From Ailanthus altissimus (taxonomy: Eukaryota; Streptophyta; Magnoliopsida; Sapindales; Simaroubaceae): a stretch of 64,000 nucleotides of DNA. A program made the position numbers and the translations under genes. The notes beneath the pieces are model-generated. The model was given only the letters and a program-made list of their open reading frames with translations, had not been told where the DNA came from and ran no database searches. Below are positions 47,345-60,840 of the stretch, in pieces; positions within the stretch are counted from its first letter, which is position 1; the number at the start of each line of letters is the position of its first letter. The stretch spans positions 10,322,501-10,386,500 of the forward strand of contig OX327705.1 in NCBI GenBank assembly GCA_946807835.1, written 5' to 3'.

Positions 47345-47372
47345 TATATATATATATATATATACATATATA
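47345..47372. repeat. TA dinucleotide microsatellite upstream of CSLD
   Basis: An almost pure TA run of 28 bases with a single interruption, next to a TG run. It lies in the promoter or 5' UTR zone of CSLD and is likely length-variable. Confidence 0.75.
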
Positions 47373-50300
47373 AGTTGGGGAATCTTAGTTTAGATCCATT
47401 TTTGTCCAACCTTGACAAGGCCTTTATAGCATAAACCAAAAGATTAGCTGGGTCTCTAAATCTGAATAATTCAAACACACTTGGTTGAGATCTCCAACTG
47501 TCTTCAGAGAACAGAGAGAGATTAAAGATAACAAAAATAATAAGAGACTTAGTTGTGAGCAAGACTACAAGCACTACTACTACTACATCATGATTTAAAA
47601 AGCTTGCTATATTTTTTTTTAATAATAATAGCTTATACTAATGGGAACAGAGAAGCTTCTGCGTTCTAAGGATAGAGAAAAGAGAAATAAGTAGGTAGGT
47701 TTCGTGGATCCCCGGCTGGCTATGAAATAAGATCAGACCGGCTCCTCACTAAATCTCTATTGCTGTGTTGGAGACACAACAGCTGATTTCTTTATCATTA
47801 CCAAAACCAGAAGAAAAGGAAAGGACGGTTTGGAGAGAAATTTAAAATATTTCAAAAGGGTATTACGGGGTTTTGATGAGATAATATAAGCTTACACGGG
47901 AGGGTGTTTATGGTATATTTGCAAAAATAAAATAAAATTGGTGCATTCGTCATAAATGAAAACTTTGGGTCTTTTTTTTCTGTTGACAAATTTGGACTTA
48001 TAGATGACAAACAAAACATACATTGATAGTGACTTATAAATCACTAAAAGCATTTTTACAAATTTTATCCACGATGTCCCGATTTTCAAGTGGTACTTTA
48101 ATTGAATTTTTTTTTGAAAGTTATCAAGTGTAATATTATAAATTTATTACATTATAAGTCAGATATATATTAAATAATTATTGAAACGTTTTATAGAGAT
48201 AAAATAAATTTTTTGTAACCTTCTTAAATTTACTTCTCTTATTAATTGAAAGATAAACAAGTCTCATAACAGAAATTATCTCAAATAAAGATCATTATCC
48301 TTATTATAAACAAAAAAAAATTAATCTTCATATAAAGAGAGATTTTATAACATCACATAAGAGAATGCATTGCCCTCCTGTAAGAGAAAAATTATAAAAG
48401 CCTCACAAATGAGAGAAAATATCCCTATAATTAATACACTAATTGTATTCATTCCAATCTTAATTTAAACCAAAACCACACAAATTACAAGCAAACATTG
48501 TTCAAACTTGATTTAGACAACAGTTGAAAATAAAAAGCGATGCCGTCTGTGATAGCCAGAATTGGGAAGATAAAGGCTGGAAACCCAGGTAGTAGAGGCA
48601 GGCTTCAGATAATAACTCTTAGTGCAGATCCAGTAATAAAAACATGTTCTCAGCCAAGTCTGAGCAAAAAAAATGTTAGAAAGGTTTAAAGGCCTAATCG
48701 GAATTTCAGAGACCACGATGGGGCCCAAAAATGGGTCGATCGAGGATGTCGTATCTCGAAAGAGGCCAAAAAAGTTCATCGATAGCCTCAGGGCTTGGCG
48801 ACGGTCAATTTGCATAGAGGCTTTGAGACAATGACGATTGTAGTTGAGAAATGCTGCTTATTTTTAGTCAGAGACACCAACTAGGGTGGAGCTGAGCAAG
48901 AGAGACCACCAAATAACTAAAAATTGAAAAGTAAAAGTAAAACAAAGCAGAAATCTAAAGTTAAAACTAGTGAAATAAAAGAATAAGGAAGAGGGAGTCA
49001 CCAAAGAGGAGGTTGATGGCCTTCTCTCTAGTGGAAAGCAAACACTTAAGGGATTAGGGTTTTTTAGCTAAGAGCATTTTGAAGGGCTCAAGGCTGCTTG
49101 TGAATAAATGTCTCTCTACTTTAATTAGTTAAACCTCTTTAGTTTACATTCACAATCATATTCTCTCGTCTCTTTCTAAAAAGAGAAAATCCTAGCTGCC
49201 TTTAGACAACACACTCATCTCCACCGAAGAAAGGGCCTTCGACCTCTTTTCTTGTGGATAACCCCCCCAACCATCACTTATGGCTTCCGCTTTTCTTTTG
49301 CTTTCCTTTTCTTTTGCTCTTTTGCTTTTTTTCCCTTTTATTTTAATAATTGGTTTCCCAGCGAGCTTTACTAAAATTTGGTCCCCTTTATATTAGTCTT
49401 TTCATAATTTTCAATCTCTAAGGAACACCGTTGTACTTTGTTGTAACAAAGCCATTGGTGTCTCAATCTAAGCAAGCGACCGACCAAAGACTTTTCCAGC
49501 TTCATTGAACCTCCAGACCTCTGCTACGCACCTACTGACTCAACCATGGCTTTGTTAACCCGTCGACGAGACCTTATTGAACTCCCATAAGGCACCACCA
49601 AGACCCCTAACCCATGTCCTCCTCTACCAAGCCTATAGAGCCCATTATTATTATTGTCATTACCATTAGGTATACAACTTTTGTTTCCCGAGCAGCCAAA
49701 ACCCATTAGTAGTGAGGTTACTTAGATCAGATAATAAGCAATTACTAATGACACTCAAACTTCTTCTAGTCATTAAAGTCGAACAATTATACAACTATGA
49801 TTGGTGACTCAAGTTTGAATTGTTATATTTCTTATTTTGTTGTTGTGTTGTTTGTATTAGACTTTGATTGTTGACGGATGGTTGAAGTATTGAAATGGTT
49901 AATTGTTATAATTGGTGGAGAATTACTAATGTGGTGGTGTATGTTAAGTTTTCATTTTATGTGAAGGTATGTTTTGTAGTTTTGCCTCTCTTACATAAAA
50001 GTAATTTTTGTTCCTCCTAGTCAATAATAAGGTTCCTTGCCATAATAGGAGTAGTGATTCCTAACCGTAAGGATAATTCATAAATACAAAATTTAAATTA
50101 TCTCTTCTCCAGAAGAGAATAATTAAATCCAGAAAGTTGTCAATATACATATATTGTGTTGTTTTAATAACTTTTTGATTACATATCCATAAATTTTGTA
50201 ATATCTTAATTTTTTTAATTAATGATATGAAATTATTTTTTTTTTAAAAAACCTCTTTAGTTTGATAGTATCTTTAGGCTTTGAATACCCATCCGGAGAA

Positions 50301-52601
50301 TATCAAAATCAATTAAATTGAATTTGTGTATGGCATCTGTAATAACTGATAACTGGTGCATGCCATCGTTATTGGAAGGGTTTAACTAATGTGTATCTTA
50401 AGAGCACAAGGTAACTTGATATAAAAAATTTTGTTTAATAAAATATAATTTTTCACGTTTCTACAAAAGTGAATATAATTCATCTCAATCATATTACTAA
50501 CAAATAATACTCTTTTCAATCTACCCACTTAATATCGTGTTAATTTAAAATATGAATAATAATAACATCCATTTAAGGTAATATAATTTTAATTTGTAGT
50601 GATCACAAATTGAATTATAATTTTATAAGTATTTAAAATCATCTCATTTTTTTTATAAAAAAAATTAGCAGACGTTAAACGTTTCAAGTGAAGAAGACAT
50701 TATTATTGTATTTTTCTAGTCTTCAAAAGTCATGGTACATAGGGATCTCAATAAATTCTGCAAGTTATTACATACAACAACCTAATACAAATCTTAAGTT
50801 TTTTCCAAAATTTTAAAGTATGCAAAATAAAATTGAGATTATTAAAATGCAACAATTTGTACATAACAAATTGTAAAGTTTAATAAAAATAATATTTATG
50901 ATTTTAAGTTTTTTTTATAATTATTAATACTTAATACATAGAAATGTTATTTAATACACTTTTTTTGGGTATTAATAGTTGATTAATGATTACTTTATAC
51001 GTGGACAATTTATCCACTAGCTAAGCCTAAATCCATTTTATGTCCTTGAACTTTTTTTTGTTAAGGACACCGAAAAATATTCAAATGAAATTATCATAAT
51101 TAATTCCACTTAAAAAATATATATATATTATTATCATCAATTCAATTAGTAGATTGTTATTATTATAAAGAAAACACCAATGGTGTTATTTCGAAATCTT
51201 AATCGGTGAAGGTAGATGCAAACGAAACCAGACGGAAGATGGGCCAAAATTAGAAAAATGATAAAAAGTTATTTTAAGAAAAAAATAGCTAAGATGATAA
51301 AATTAGAAGCAATTTTGTCCCAAACCACAGAATGGACATGAAGCGTGTCTGGATTCATGTTGACGTGTCTAAATTTTAGTTGTTTTCTTGCTGTATTCCT
51401 CTCCGCAAGGTAATTATCATCTGCAACCACAAAAAATTACTTACTATACTCATTCACCTCGCACCACTAGAAATCTACCATGTTTATGAACATGTGAGGC
51501 CACGGGCACGTTGTCCTTCATCTATTGGCTGGCTACACATAACTTTTTGCTTTTCTACTAATCTATAAAGGTGGACTTTTTAATAAAGTAGATTCCTGGA
51601 CTACCCTTGCTGTCAGCACTTGAATTCCCAAATTGCTCCTCAATTGTTCATTTCATTTTAATTGCAGGGGTCGGATGGGCGGAATGATTAGCGAATGCCT
51701 GTCTGTCTCCTATGTGGCTTTTCGCCTCACGTCCTTCTTGGAGCATGTAAAACACGCTCCAACTACAATGGAGATATAAATCTTAAGGGACACTGCTTAA
51801 ACTCAGAAATATAACGACTAGATGTTTATTAATTTTATTTAGTGTTGACCTCTAATTTTGAGATTTTTAGTTAAATTAAAAGTTAATTTGAATTTTTGAT
51901 CAAAGGTTGAAATTAATTTTGTAGAAACAAGTGTGGTACATGAACATGTTGCTTATACTTTTTGTAAAAATTTCTTAATGATTAAGATCTCATATACTAC
52001 AAAAAAAAAAAATAATAATAATCACTTAAGATTATTTGACGGCGACTTTAATGAGAATCTTGAATGCCCAAGTCAGGGTGATAATATTTTTGAAAAAAAA
52101 TATATAGCAACGTAAAAGAATAATAATAAAAAAGAGTATATTTTTTTAAAAAAAATCGCTCTTACTATATAATATATTTATAAATTTTGTGTGATTATAA
52201 ACTTTTACAATAAATTTTTCATCTTTTTAGAGTTTTATTCCACTTTAAATTTTTTTGGAAGTATATTTAATTAATACTTAAACTCTTTTGTATTATGTTT
52301 TACTCATTTTTTATCTTTTTAAAGGTTATATTTGTTTGTCTAAGAATTCTTTGAAGTTGTTATTGAGGTATTAGTAGTACTCATCTTAGATGAAGAGTAA
52401 CCATTATTGATTAGGCTTGTTAAGAAGTGACTGATACTAATAAGAAGTGCTCAGGCCTGTAGGAAAAATGAGAAGGATCACTGATAGTAAATTTTGTTTA
52501 TGTAAAAAAGAGCTCTTTCGACTATATATTATCGTGTACTAGAAACATATTTGCTAATCAAGGAATGGGCTTACCAGTCTCAGTTTGAGAGGTGTTCGTG
52601 T
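47373..52601. other. CSLD promoter region and AT-rich intergenic DNA; no gene recognised
   Basis: The proximal part (to about 48400) would include the CSLD promoter. Between 48480 and 49700 base composition is less AT-rich and short frames exist on both strands (for example 48513-48815 minus), but none shows a motif I recognise. A pyrimidine tract lies at about 49285-49345. From 50000 to 52600 there are only A/T runs and short shadow frames. Confidence 0.4.
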
Positions 52602-54281
52602 ATGTGCTGATTATTTTAGGGTGTATATATAAGCATTTGTATTCAATATACAAAATTTGTATCTGATACATATTTATGAGCAGCGAAAGTTTAAAAAATA
52701 ATAATAAACACATTATAATATTTTAATCACATTAAAATAGAGATTGAGAATTAATAACCTATAAAGCCTTTTGATAAAATAACTGCTTGAGTCCGCCTGA
52801 AGTGTTCTAGTTGACAAATTTAGCAATCAATTAAGTAAGTTTGATTGTCTAAAATAGAGCTTGATCCAACAATAGGTCTAACAATTAGACCCTAAGCTAT
52901 TTGTTTTCCACTTATCAACTATTGATTAATAAAAAAGTAGTTTATTTTTGCTCTAATGACTATGGCTTAAATTAAAAGAGATGATGAACAGTAGAGGAAA
53001 AACTGTTTTCTCTAATTTCTTTTCTCTCTTAGCCGGCCACTTCCCAAGCAAAATTATTTTGTTTTAATTTCACATATTAATAATAATAAAGATTTTAACT
53101 TAACTCAAGAGTGTTTAATAATTAAATAATAAATTTTTTAATTATTATATTATTTAATTAACCAAACCCAAGTTAACTCTTAATTTAAGTTAGGTTAATA
53201 TATTTGACCACAAAGTATTTTATATTTATATATTAAATTAAACTTAATGTTAACTATTAACCAAAATAAGGTTAGTTCACTTATACATAAAAAGTACACT
53301 TTAATATTTAAATATTAAATTAACTTACCTTAGATAACTTTTAATTTAGGTTAAGTTTATTGATTATTTAATTATTAAATAATCAAATATATAAAATTAC
53401 CCTTAAGTCATTACTTAGTTATTGAGTAAACCCCCTAATGGGTCCTACTATACTACATACTTAGGTGAACTCAACCAAAGGCTTATTATACGCTACTTGT
53501 CATTCTTTAATTGGTTGAAAACACTTGTCAATTAATTACTGTGCTTAATCGCTTAAGTACTGGAACGTGCGTATCCCAAGGGTTCCTGAAACAAATAACC
53601 AATTCTGTTAAATTTTATTGGATTGAACTATTCAATCTAGTACGCTGCCCAGTGCATAACGAGTACACTTCATATTGTATGACTCTTTAAGTCCCTGCCC
53701 GATTTGTCAAATAGAACTATTTTATAAATCTGTGATCAATACTCTACATATACGTCATGGATATTATAAATTAGCGTACTAGACCATACAAGTTAAGATC
53801 ATAACGCATACGTGTAGTCCTTCTGTTATATATATCAAGGATAAGGACATAGATCAACACTGTTAAATCCTCATGTGCTCATCCATGAACTCATCTCTAG
53901 ATTCATATCTCGATGAACAATATAAGCAAACACATTTACTATATTGTTCAACCCTGCAGGAAACTTCTTTCTTGGGTTGATTGGTATAGCTATAAGACTT
54001 TCTGAGATACAATGTTAGAGCATCAGATATATAACTTATTATGTGAGTTGACGGATCTCATATCTACACACACTAGACTTCATAAGCATCGAACTATACT
54101 CAGCCACATGTAGTAGTTAGACAATAAAAGATCTATGACATCCGTGGAACCTAAGTATAGTGGATACTCATAAGCCCACCGTGGCGCTCAAGTTAAAGGA
54201 TCACACATACTACTCAACTTGAGAGGAACTTCCATTGACGACTTACATAGAATGTCTATTAAGGTCCTCGTGAGTCTGTTT
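52602..54281 (-). mobile_element. Y-family LTR, minus orientation, 5'-truncated
   Basis: It aligns in reverse with the 3094-5568 LTR from about 0.55 kb inside its start to the ...TACACCCTAAAATAATCAGCACATA end at 52602. Recognisable blocks include AGTCTTATAGCTATACC near 53990 and CCCAGTGCATAACGAGTACA near 53650. It ends abruptly against a different LTR at 54282. Confidence 0.72.
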
Positions 54282-56484
54282 TGTACAGTGAAATTTTAGT
54301 TTTTTTTTCATGATTTTTCATGTGTAATCAAGCTAAAATAAGGTTACATATGAATCTCTAAGCTCAATTAAAGCCTTAATTAGTGGAAATTCAAGAAACA
54401 GAGGTAAGAAAAAAGCATTGCTTTATTACTTTGATAAGTAAGCTTTCAAGAATGCTTCAAATGATGTTCTTGTGTGTATTCTTAGCTTAGATTGAGTTGA
54501 ATTCTAGTGTGGAGCTTGAAGGAGTCATCAATTTGCAGAAATTGACAAGGTAAGAATTAGGGTTTTTGGTGATTTTGTTGTAGAGATTTCAATTGGTTGT
54601 AATTAGGGCTTTAAAATGAAATTGGCTTGATTTTGTTGTAATTGGAACAAGAAATCGAGAAAAGGAATGTGTTGGAACCTAGGGTGAAATTCTGCCACTT
54701 TAGGGAAGTTAGGGATTGAGTGGTGTTTTGATTGAGTTGTTGTGTGTAAATGGTGCATATTGTAAATTGAATGTATATGGTTGATGGAAAAATCAAAAAT
54801 GAAGAAAATGGGACATAATTGTCCATTTTGAAAAGGTGAAGGGCATGTATGTCCAACCAAGTTATAGGGCGTACAATAATTTTCAGGGCGCCAGATGGTG
54901 AGTTAGATTAGATTAAATGACTCCGTAAATAAAAATTGGGAAGTAGTATGCATTTGGGCTTTGTATGCCGATTAGGGCATTTAGTAGTTAAATGAGATTC
55001 TAGCATTTGATTTGGGTTCTAAATGTCATTTATGGCACGTAGGTGAAGATAACCGAGAGCGATAACGGGAGCAGAAATTGGGAGCGAAATTGAACGTGGA
55101 GCGGTTGTGAATGGAAATCTGCCATTTCTTTTACTTTTTGTTTATTATATTTTCGCATAATGAATATGTATGTTTTATGAGCTTTCAATGCATAAACACG
55201 ATTTATGATCTTGATATATATTCATAGACATGCTTTTACATGTTCGATTTGAGAAATAGTTTTAAAATTTCTGCATTTGTTTTAAAGGCCATTGGTATCC
55301 TCAGATTATAGTGGTGATGATTGTATTAGACCCGGCCAGTATATCCCGTGCACATGGGCAGGTCTTGAGGGTGTGTTACTAACTCCAGGAAGTCAGGATG
55401 TCGAGTCATGTGAGTCGCCCTATGTGTACGGGGTATTGTCTCGCTATATGTATGCGATGTAGGATTCCGCTGTATAGCCAGTAAGATGTCTTGAGATGTC
55501 ACTGTAGGTGCTGCTAGTTGAGGTGCCCTGTGACCTACTCACGTGTGCGGTGCTAGTTGAGTCGCTGCGTGAGTATAGAGCTTTAGGGTTACCATTGGTA
55601 CAGTTTAGAAAGAAAATGGCCGAGTGAGAATTTTACTAGTCTTCGATTTACCGATAGCATTTATGCATTTATATGCACATAGCAGTTATTATGTTATACA
55701 GATTCTGGATGTAGTTTTCCAAAGATGTAGATAAAACCCGCTCGGCAAGATTTCAATAGCATATGATGTTAAAAATCGTTTTACATCAATTTTAGAAGCA
55801 TGATTTCTGTATGAACTTTAGAATTTGCTATCTATACATGATGTTATTTTATTGAAATTTTATTTGCACTCATTGAGCTCCTTTAGCTCACCCGTTTTTT
55901 ATTTTATGTTTTCTAAACCCCTTTTCCAGGTGCAGGTCTCGGTACGCAAGCTGCTAATTCTCCTATTGCCGAGTAGTGGGCCGAATTCGAAGATCATTTT
56001 TGTACATGTAAATATGCTAAATAGCACTCTTTACTTTATGCATAGTAGTTATAGGCATGTATATTTGTATGTATGTTTTGAACCAACAAGAAAAGAATTC
56101 GAGATTAAAATGATCATTTTTGCTTTTCATGAGTATGCTCATTTTGTGGTTTAAATGAATAATTGAGTTGTGTTGGATTTGATTTGGAAAGGACCGGATG
56201 TCCGAATTGGTAGTATTGAGATGTATTGGAAATAGAAGTGAAATTTCTTTGCAGGTTTTATATGGATTTTCCGAAAAATAGGGGAAACTCTGTCATTTTT
56301 CAAAAAAAAATTAAGATGTCATTTTCATGTATATTACAAGACTTTCTCAGTAGTAGCAAGAATTAAAAAGGGGTTCGCCTCGCGAAATTTCTCAAATTAC
56401 CCAGTTAGGTCAGAGGAACTTCCGTCAGGTGCCCGGCAGGGCCGATGGGATCTATAGTAGAGGGTTTCGAGTCGGGTCCTGTCA
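54282..56484 (+). mobile_element. Chromovirus-like Ty3/gypsy LTR, about 2.2 kb
   Basis: It begins TGTACAGTG and ends GGGTCCTGTCA. It includes a GC-richer block with a repeated TGCTAGTTGAG unit (55505-55565). Near its 3' half is TCATTGAGCTCCTTTAGCTCACCCG followed by TTCCAGGTGCAGGT, a signature of LTRs of Tekay/Del-type chromoviruses. No coding domain is present. The 5-bp flanks do not match, because the two neighbouring LTR fragments are in opposite orientations. Confidence 0.6.
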
Positions 56485-57792
56485 GGAAAAGTCTTATAGC
56501 CATAAGTAGTAATTGACAGGAAAAGAGTTTAACCCTAGGGATAAATAATATCACAAAAGTATTTGCGAATATTATTTATTGAAATAAAATTCTAGAGATA
56601 AGCTTACGGTCAGGCATGTGGAGATTTAATAGTGTTGATCTATATCTTCGCTCTATCCGGATATAAATGATGGAGGGATTATACAAATATGTTACAACCT
56701 CAACTTTTATAGTCTAACGTGCCGCTTTGTAATTTTTGTAACGTGTGGACGGGGCATCGTTCATGGACGTATGGAGGAGTTCAATATAATAATTTGAGCG
56801 TGAACCTAGAGAGTCTCATAATATGAAGTGTACTCCTTGTGCACTGGGGCAGCATTATGGATTGAACAGTTCCATCCTAGAAATTTCAGCAAACCAAAAT
56901 ATGTTTCAGGGTTCTTCGAGTTGTGCACTTATTTAGACTTAAATGTTAAGTACATCACTTTATTAGTTGACAAGAGTTGTTAACTAATTAGATGTTCACA
57001 AGTGTAATAATTTTGTTTCATGAATTGTTTTACCATGAATTCATCAATTGACCATATTAGTTAAATCAAATAAGGTAAGAATTAATTATTCAAATAGTTT
57101 TTGAATAATTAAATAAATAAAATATAATTTTTATTTATTTGTTATTTTATTCCTAAATAGAAGACATACCTAATTTAAGAAACATAAATTAAATGATGGA
57201 ACATCATTTTTTAGAATTAATGGTCTATTTTATTAGACCATTAAAAATGGCCACCAAAAATAGTTTTTGGTAGTTGGCCACTTAACCTAATTTGGATGGA
57301 GTACTTGTGAAGTGCTTAGAGCACCAAAAATGGTTGGAATTCATTTCGATTAAGGTTGGTGAAGTAAAAATCATGCAAAGGTAGAGGGATTGAGAGAGTT
57401 TTTCTTTGAACAAAGGGTTGTGAGAAAAACTAGAGAGAAAGAAAAATAAATTCCTCTTATTTTTTCTTTCAAGAAACAAAACATTGTTACTGAAAATTCA
57501 ATTGCTGCTATTCTAGCTTCACAATCCCACTGGATTGTTGTGAACTAAAATTAAACAATAATGCACTTCAAGATGAGCTCAAGGTTGGAGTTAAGAAGCA
57601 TTCAGAATTGAAATCTTCACCGAAGATCATCAAAGGTATGTTTCTATAATCTTAAGTTGTTAATGATTTAAGTTACATGTACATATGTTGATTATATGCT
57701 TATTTTGTTGCACAATTTATGTATATGGTACATGTATTTAGTCTTTTCAATATGTACACAATCACATGCATACACCCTAAAATACATTAACA
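56485..57792 (+). mobile_element. Y-family LTR, plus orientation, 5'-truncated
   Basis: It begins mid-LTR at GAAAAGTCTTATAGCCATAAG and continues to the ...CACCCTAAAATACATTAACA end. It mirrors the fragment at 52602-54281 across the chromovirus-like LTR. Confidence 0.72.
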
Positions 57793-58513
57793 CTCTTCGT
57801 TTGTAAATGCATCTCAACCATTAGATCTTGATTCAACAACTACAATTACCTTGAGGATTCCTTATCTATTTGAATAGTTCTTTTCACTTCTAATTTTTTG
57901 CATTTTGAAGAATTTTTTGAGATTAAAACTGTCAATTGAACAAAGAGAGGCACTGCTTTCAGACGATGCTTAAATAGTGCTTTAAACTCAATTTTCAATA
58001 ACTTACAATCACAAGTAAGTCTTATTTCTTTTTGTTATTACTCTTTTTGTTCTTTTTTTCAATGTCTTTTGGGTTGTTGCCTTATTTTTGGGGTTTTATC
58101 TTGAAAGTTTAAGTGTTCAGTCATGAACTATTAAGTACTCAGCATGAACTAGAATGAATTGTTGAAAGTTCAACAAAACTATTAAGCATTCAGTAGGAAC
58201 TAGCATGTACTCTTGAGTGCTTAACACGAACAATTAAGTACTCGCTATGAATTGCTAAATGATAGTCTTTTATTAAATGTTTGCCTTTTGTTCTTATGCA
58301 AATAGTTTTAGATTATTATTAGGTTGTCTATCCTTATTATTGCTTAGGTTTGACCAAACTCATCTTTAAGTGAAGTTGAGGACTCCCAGAATATATCTAG
58401 TCGAGAGTCCACCGAATTTGCGATGACTAGGATGCTAGGAGTAACTCATCTCAATGAGTAAAAAATGGCAGTGTTCGGGCAGACTGAGTACTTCAATTAG
58501 TATTAAGGGAGCT
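57793..58513 (+). pseudogene. Gypsy (Tat/Retand-like) leader and gag N-terminus
   Basis: Mostly non-coding, then a short coding-like frame at about 58355-58460 (SSLSEVEDSQNISSREST, then MTRMLGVTHLNE). It is interrupted at 58513 by a solo LTR and appears to resume at 59855. Confidence 0.4.
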
Positions 58514-59854
58514 TGATTAGTACTATAGTAGCTAAGCACAAGTGCACACTATCGTATCAAGTAATATATGATTTAAGTTCAGATATCGTTCCTAAATGGA
58601 TTATGTGATCTAATTCCTTAATCAATTACTAAAATATATCTACTTAATTTTTATTCAAAAAAATCTAAAATCTGAAACTTAATTAACTAACATAATTTTA
58701 TTAATTAAACTAAACCTAATCAAAAAAAGAGATGAATTCACTAATTGATAATAATCTAGGATATAAACTTATCCCTTAATGGTTCATTTGATTTATTAAC
58801 TTCTTAGCTAATCTCTTAACTCCAATTGTTAGCTTAGACACTAAGCTCATCACAAGCCTCTGTCGATAGTCGAGTGACTATATTACGCATTCTAACAATC
58901 ACCTATATATCTATGATAATCAAATCATAATATAATTCATTAAGATCAAATTTAAATTATACCATACATGCCATCTATGTATATGTCTATCCTACATGGA
59001 ACTCATAGTTGTTACCCTATGATCATGCATCAAACTATCCTAAACTAAACACATAAGTCCTTTTGTCAAGTTCATTATGGTTCCTTAATCATTCAAAATA
59101 TTGGCCAGATATAATAAAAACATTAAGATCAAGATAGAATGAATCAATTGTAATAATTAAATTCATAAATTAAGAATCAATAAAATCCAACTATATATTA
59201 GGTTCACATAGTCTAATCCTAGAATAACAAGTTTAGCTCATCATAAAACCAAGAGTATCAAACTAATCTATGAATAACAGCAAGAACAAGGACATAATAA
59301 TAAAAAAAAGAGAAGAAAAACTAATCAAGAAGATGTCTTGGGTTGCTTCTCTCTCAATCTTAACTTAAAGCTTGAATCTTGATTTCTTGGCTTTGATCTT
59401 TAATTTTGTGTTGTGAATTCTTTCTTTAGTTTTTACCTCTCTACTTTGATTTTCTGAATTAGGGCTTTTGGCCTTTTATTTATAGGTTTATATCTTAAAA
59501 TTATAGTAAAACATCAAATACAAATTAAATTAGGATTACTACTCACAACATTATTATTTACATAGCACTACGATGTTAGATTCTAGGCCTTGTACATACT
59601 GTCTTTTAGTGCTATTCTGGAAGCTGCGGCACTAAACGCTGTAGCAAATTTAATGTAGCTCATTATAGAGTAATCTACTATAGCAATTTGCTATTTTTGC
59701 CTTATTATTTTTTGGATTTTCATTTTCATTTGCTCCATTAACTCCAAACCTGTAAAGTAACGATAAAATATATAAAAAGCCAAATAATCTTAATTTAAAA
59801 GAACAAATATTAAGTTTAAAAGATGAAAATATTAGACCTAATTAACTCATATTA
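58514..59854 (-). mobile_element. Solo gypsy LTR, 1341 bp
   Basis: Flanked by gagct (58509-58513) and gaact (59855-59859), a 4/5 match consistent with a decayed target duplication. On the minus strand a TATAAATAAAAG box lies near 59478, and the U5-like part has GATAGTGTGCACTTGTG. Related to the LTRs at 23313 and 60841. Confidence 0.65.
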
Positions 59855-60840
59855 GAACTCGACCAAGAGAGAATGTCGAGGTTGAATTAATTAAGGGTGA
59901 TGATGACTCTAAAAGGACCTTGAGTGAAGAGAATGACACCTTAGAGGTGTTGACCAATGCTTCTCATAGAAGGGGGGGCATCCTTGGGTTAGCCCAGTAG
60001 GCCGAAAGAGAAAAAAAGCTCACCCCTTAGACAGAAGATAAAGGGTTATATAAACTAGATTGTCCACCTAACCACCTATCCGGCGTAAAACATCAAGATC
60101 TCAAGGGGCTGAGCATAATATATTAGATGCTGAGCTCAGTAACACTAAGGGTTCTTGGGGAGTAGGAGTATGCCAATGCTATTCCAACTGGCTAGGTAGT
60201 CCTCAACCTCATCCATTTTAAGCTAGGGCTAAGGCTACCTCTCTAGCCTTACTTTGTTGATATGTTTGTCTAGCATAACATTGCATGTTATCAACTAAAT
60301 CTCAACTTATGGAGGATCTTGGTCGACCTTTATGTGGTTAAAGGGCGATCAGAGTGAACACATGTTCAGAGCTCTAATGGTTCTATTAGAACAAGGCAAA
60401 ACTTTGATCAAAACAAAGAGTTTTGCTACCTAAACACTTATGATAGTGAAAAAAAGAATGTCCCTATTAAGAACTTGCCATCAAGTAATTGCAATTGAAA
60501 ACACTTATTATTTTTTGCTGATGGGGAGTAGAATCGAAACCATTAAGGGCTTTTTGGAGAAGTGGTCATATCATCGAGTTTTTTCAAACTCAGGGTCATA
60601 TTTTATTAACCTTTATCATTTTTATTCATAATTGTGAAATTTGTTTTGACCTCTTCTACTCTTAAAATTTCAAAAACCTTCTCGTTGACCAAGCCCACAC
60701 TTACTCTAGAAGAGTAAGAGGGAGTTTACCAAGTTTTAAGTTTGCAAACCTAATAAGTGATCTATTGACCCAACAAACTCAAAGAACAAACTTAGAGAGC
60801 ACTGGGTTTGGTTGGTCAGCTTATTGAGGAGCCAAAAACT
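59855..60840 (+). pseudogene. Gypsy gag-like ORF (putative 'gypsy type transposon' domain)
   Basis: Plus-strand frame with RENVEVELIKGDDDSKRTLSE, then FKLGLRLPL...YFVDMFV and QLNLNLWRILVDLYVV at 60215-60340. The pattern of GLRLPL...FFV...QL.PN.W is the domain known as a putative gypsy-type transposon protein, found at the N-terminus of Tat/Retand-type elements. A more decayed part follows (LPSSN, FLEKWSYHRVFSNSGSYF to 60631). Many stops are present. It is opposite in orientation to the RT at 62322-64000, so the two are not one intact element. Confidence 0.6.

Noticed and set aside
48513..48815. 100-codon minus-strand frame in a less AT-rich patch
   Set aside because: No recognisable motif, splice structure or promoter; not enough to call a gene.
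54603..54860. Two overlapping frames of about 80 codons
   Set aside because: Inside the chromovirus-like LTR and without domain similarity.
60820..60840. Possible PBS (TTTTTGGCTCC on the minus strand) beside the LTR at 60841
   Set aside because: Only a short match, and the adjoining sequence reads as plus-strand gag, so an element extending leftwards from this LTR is not supported.
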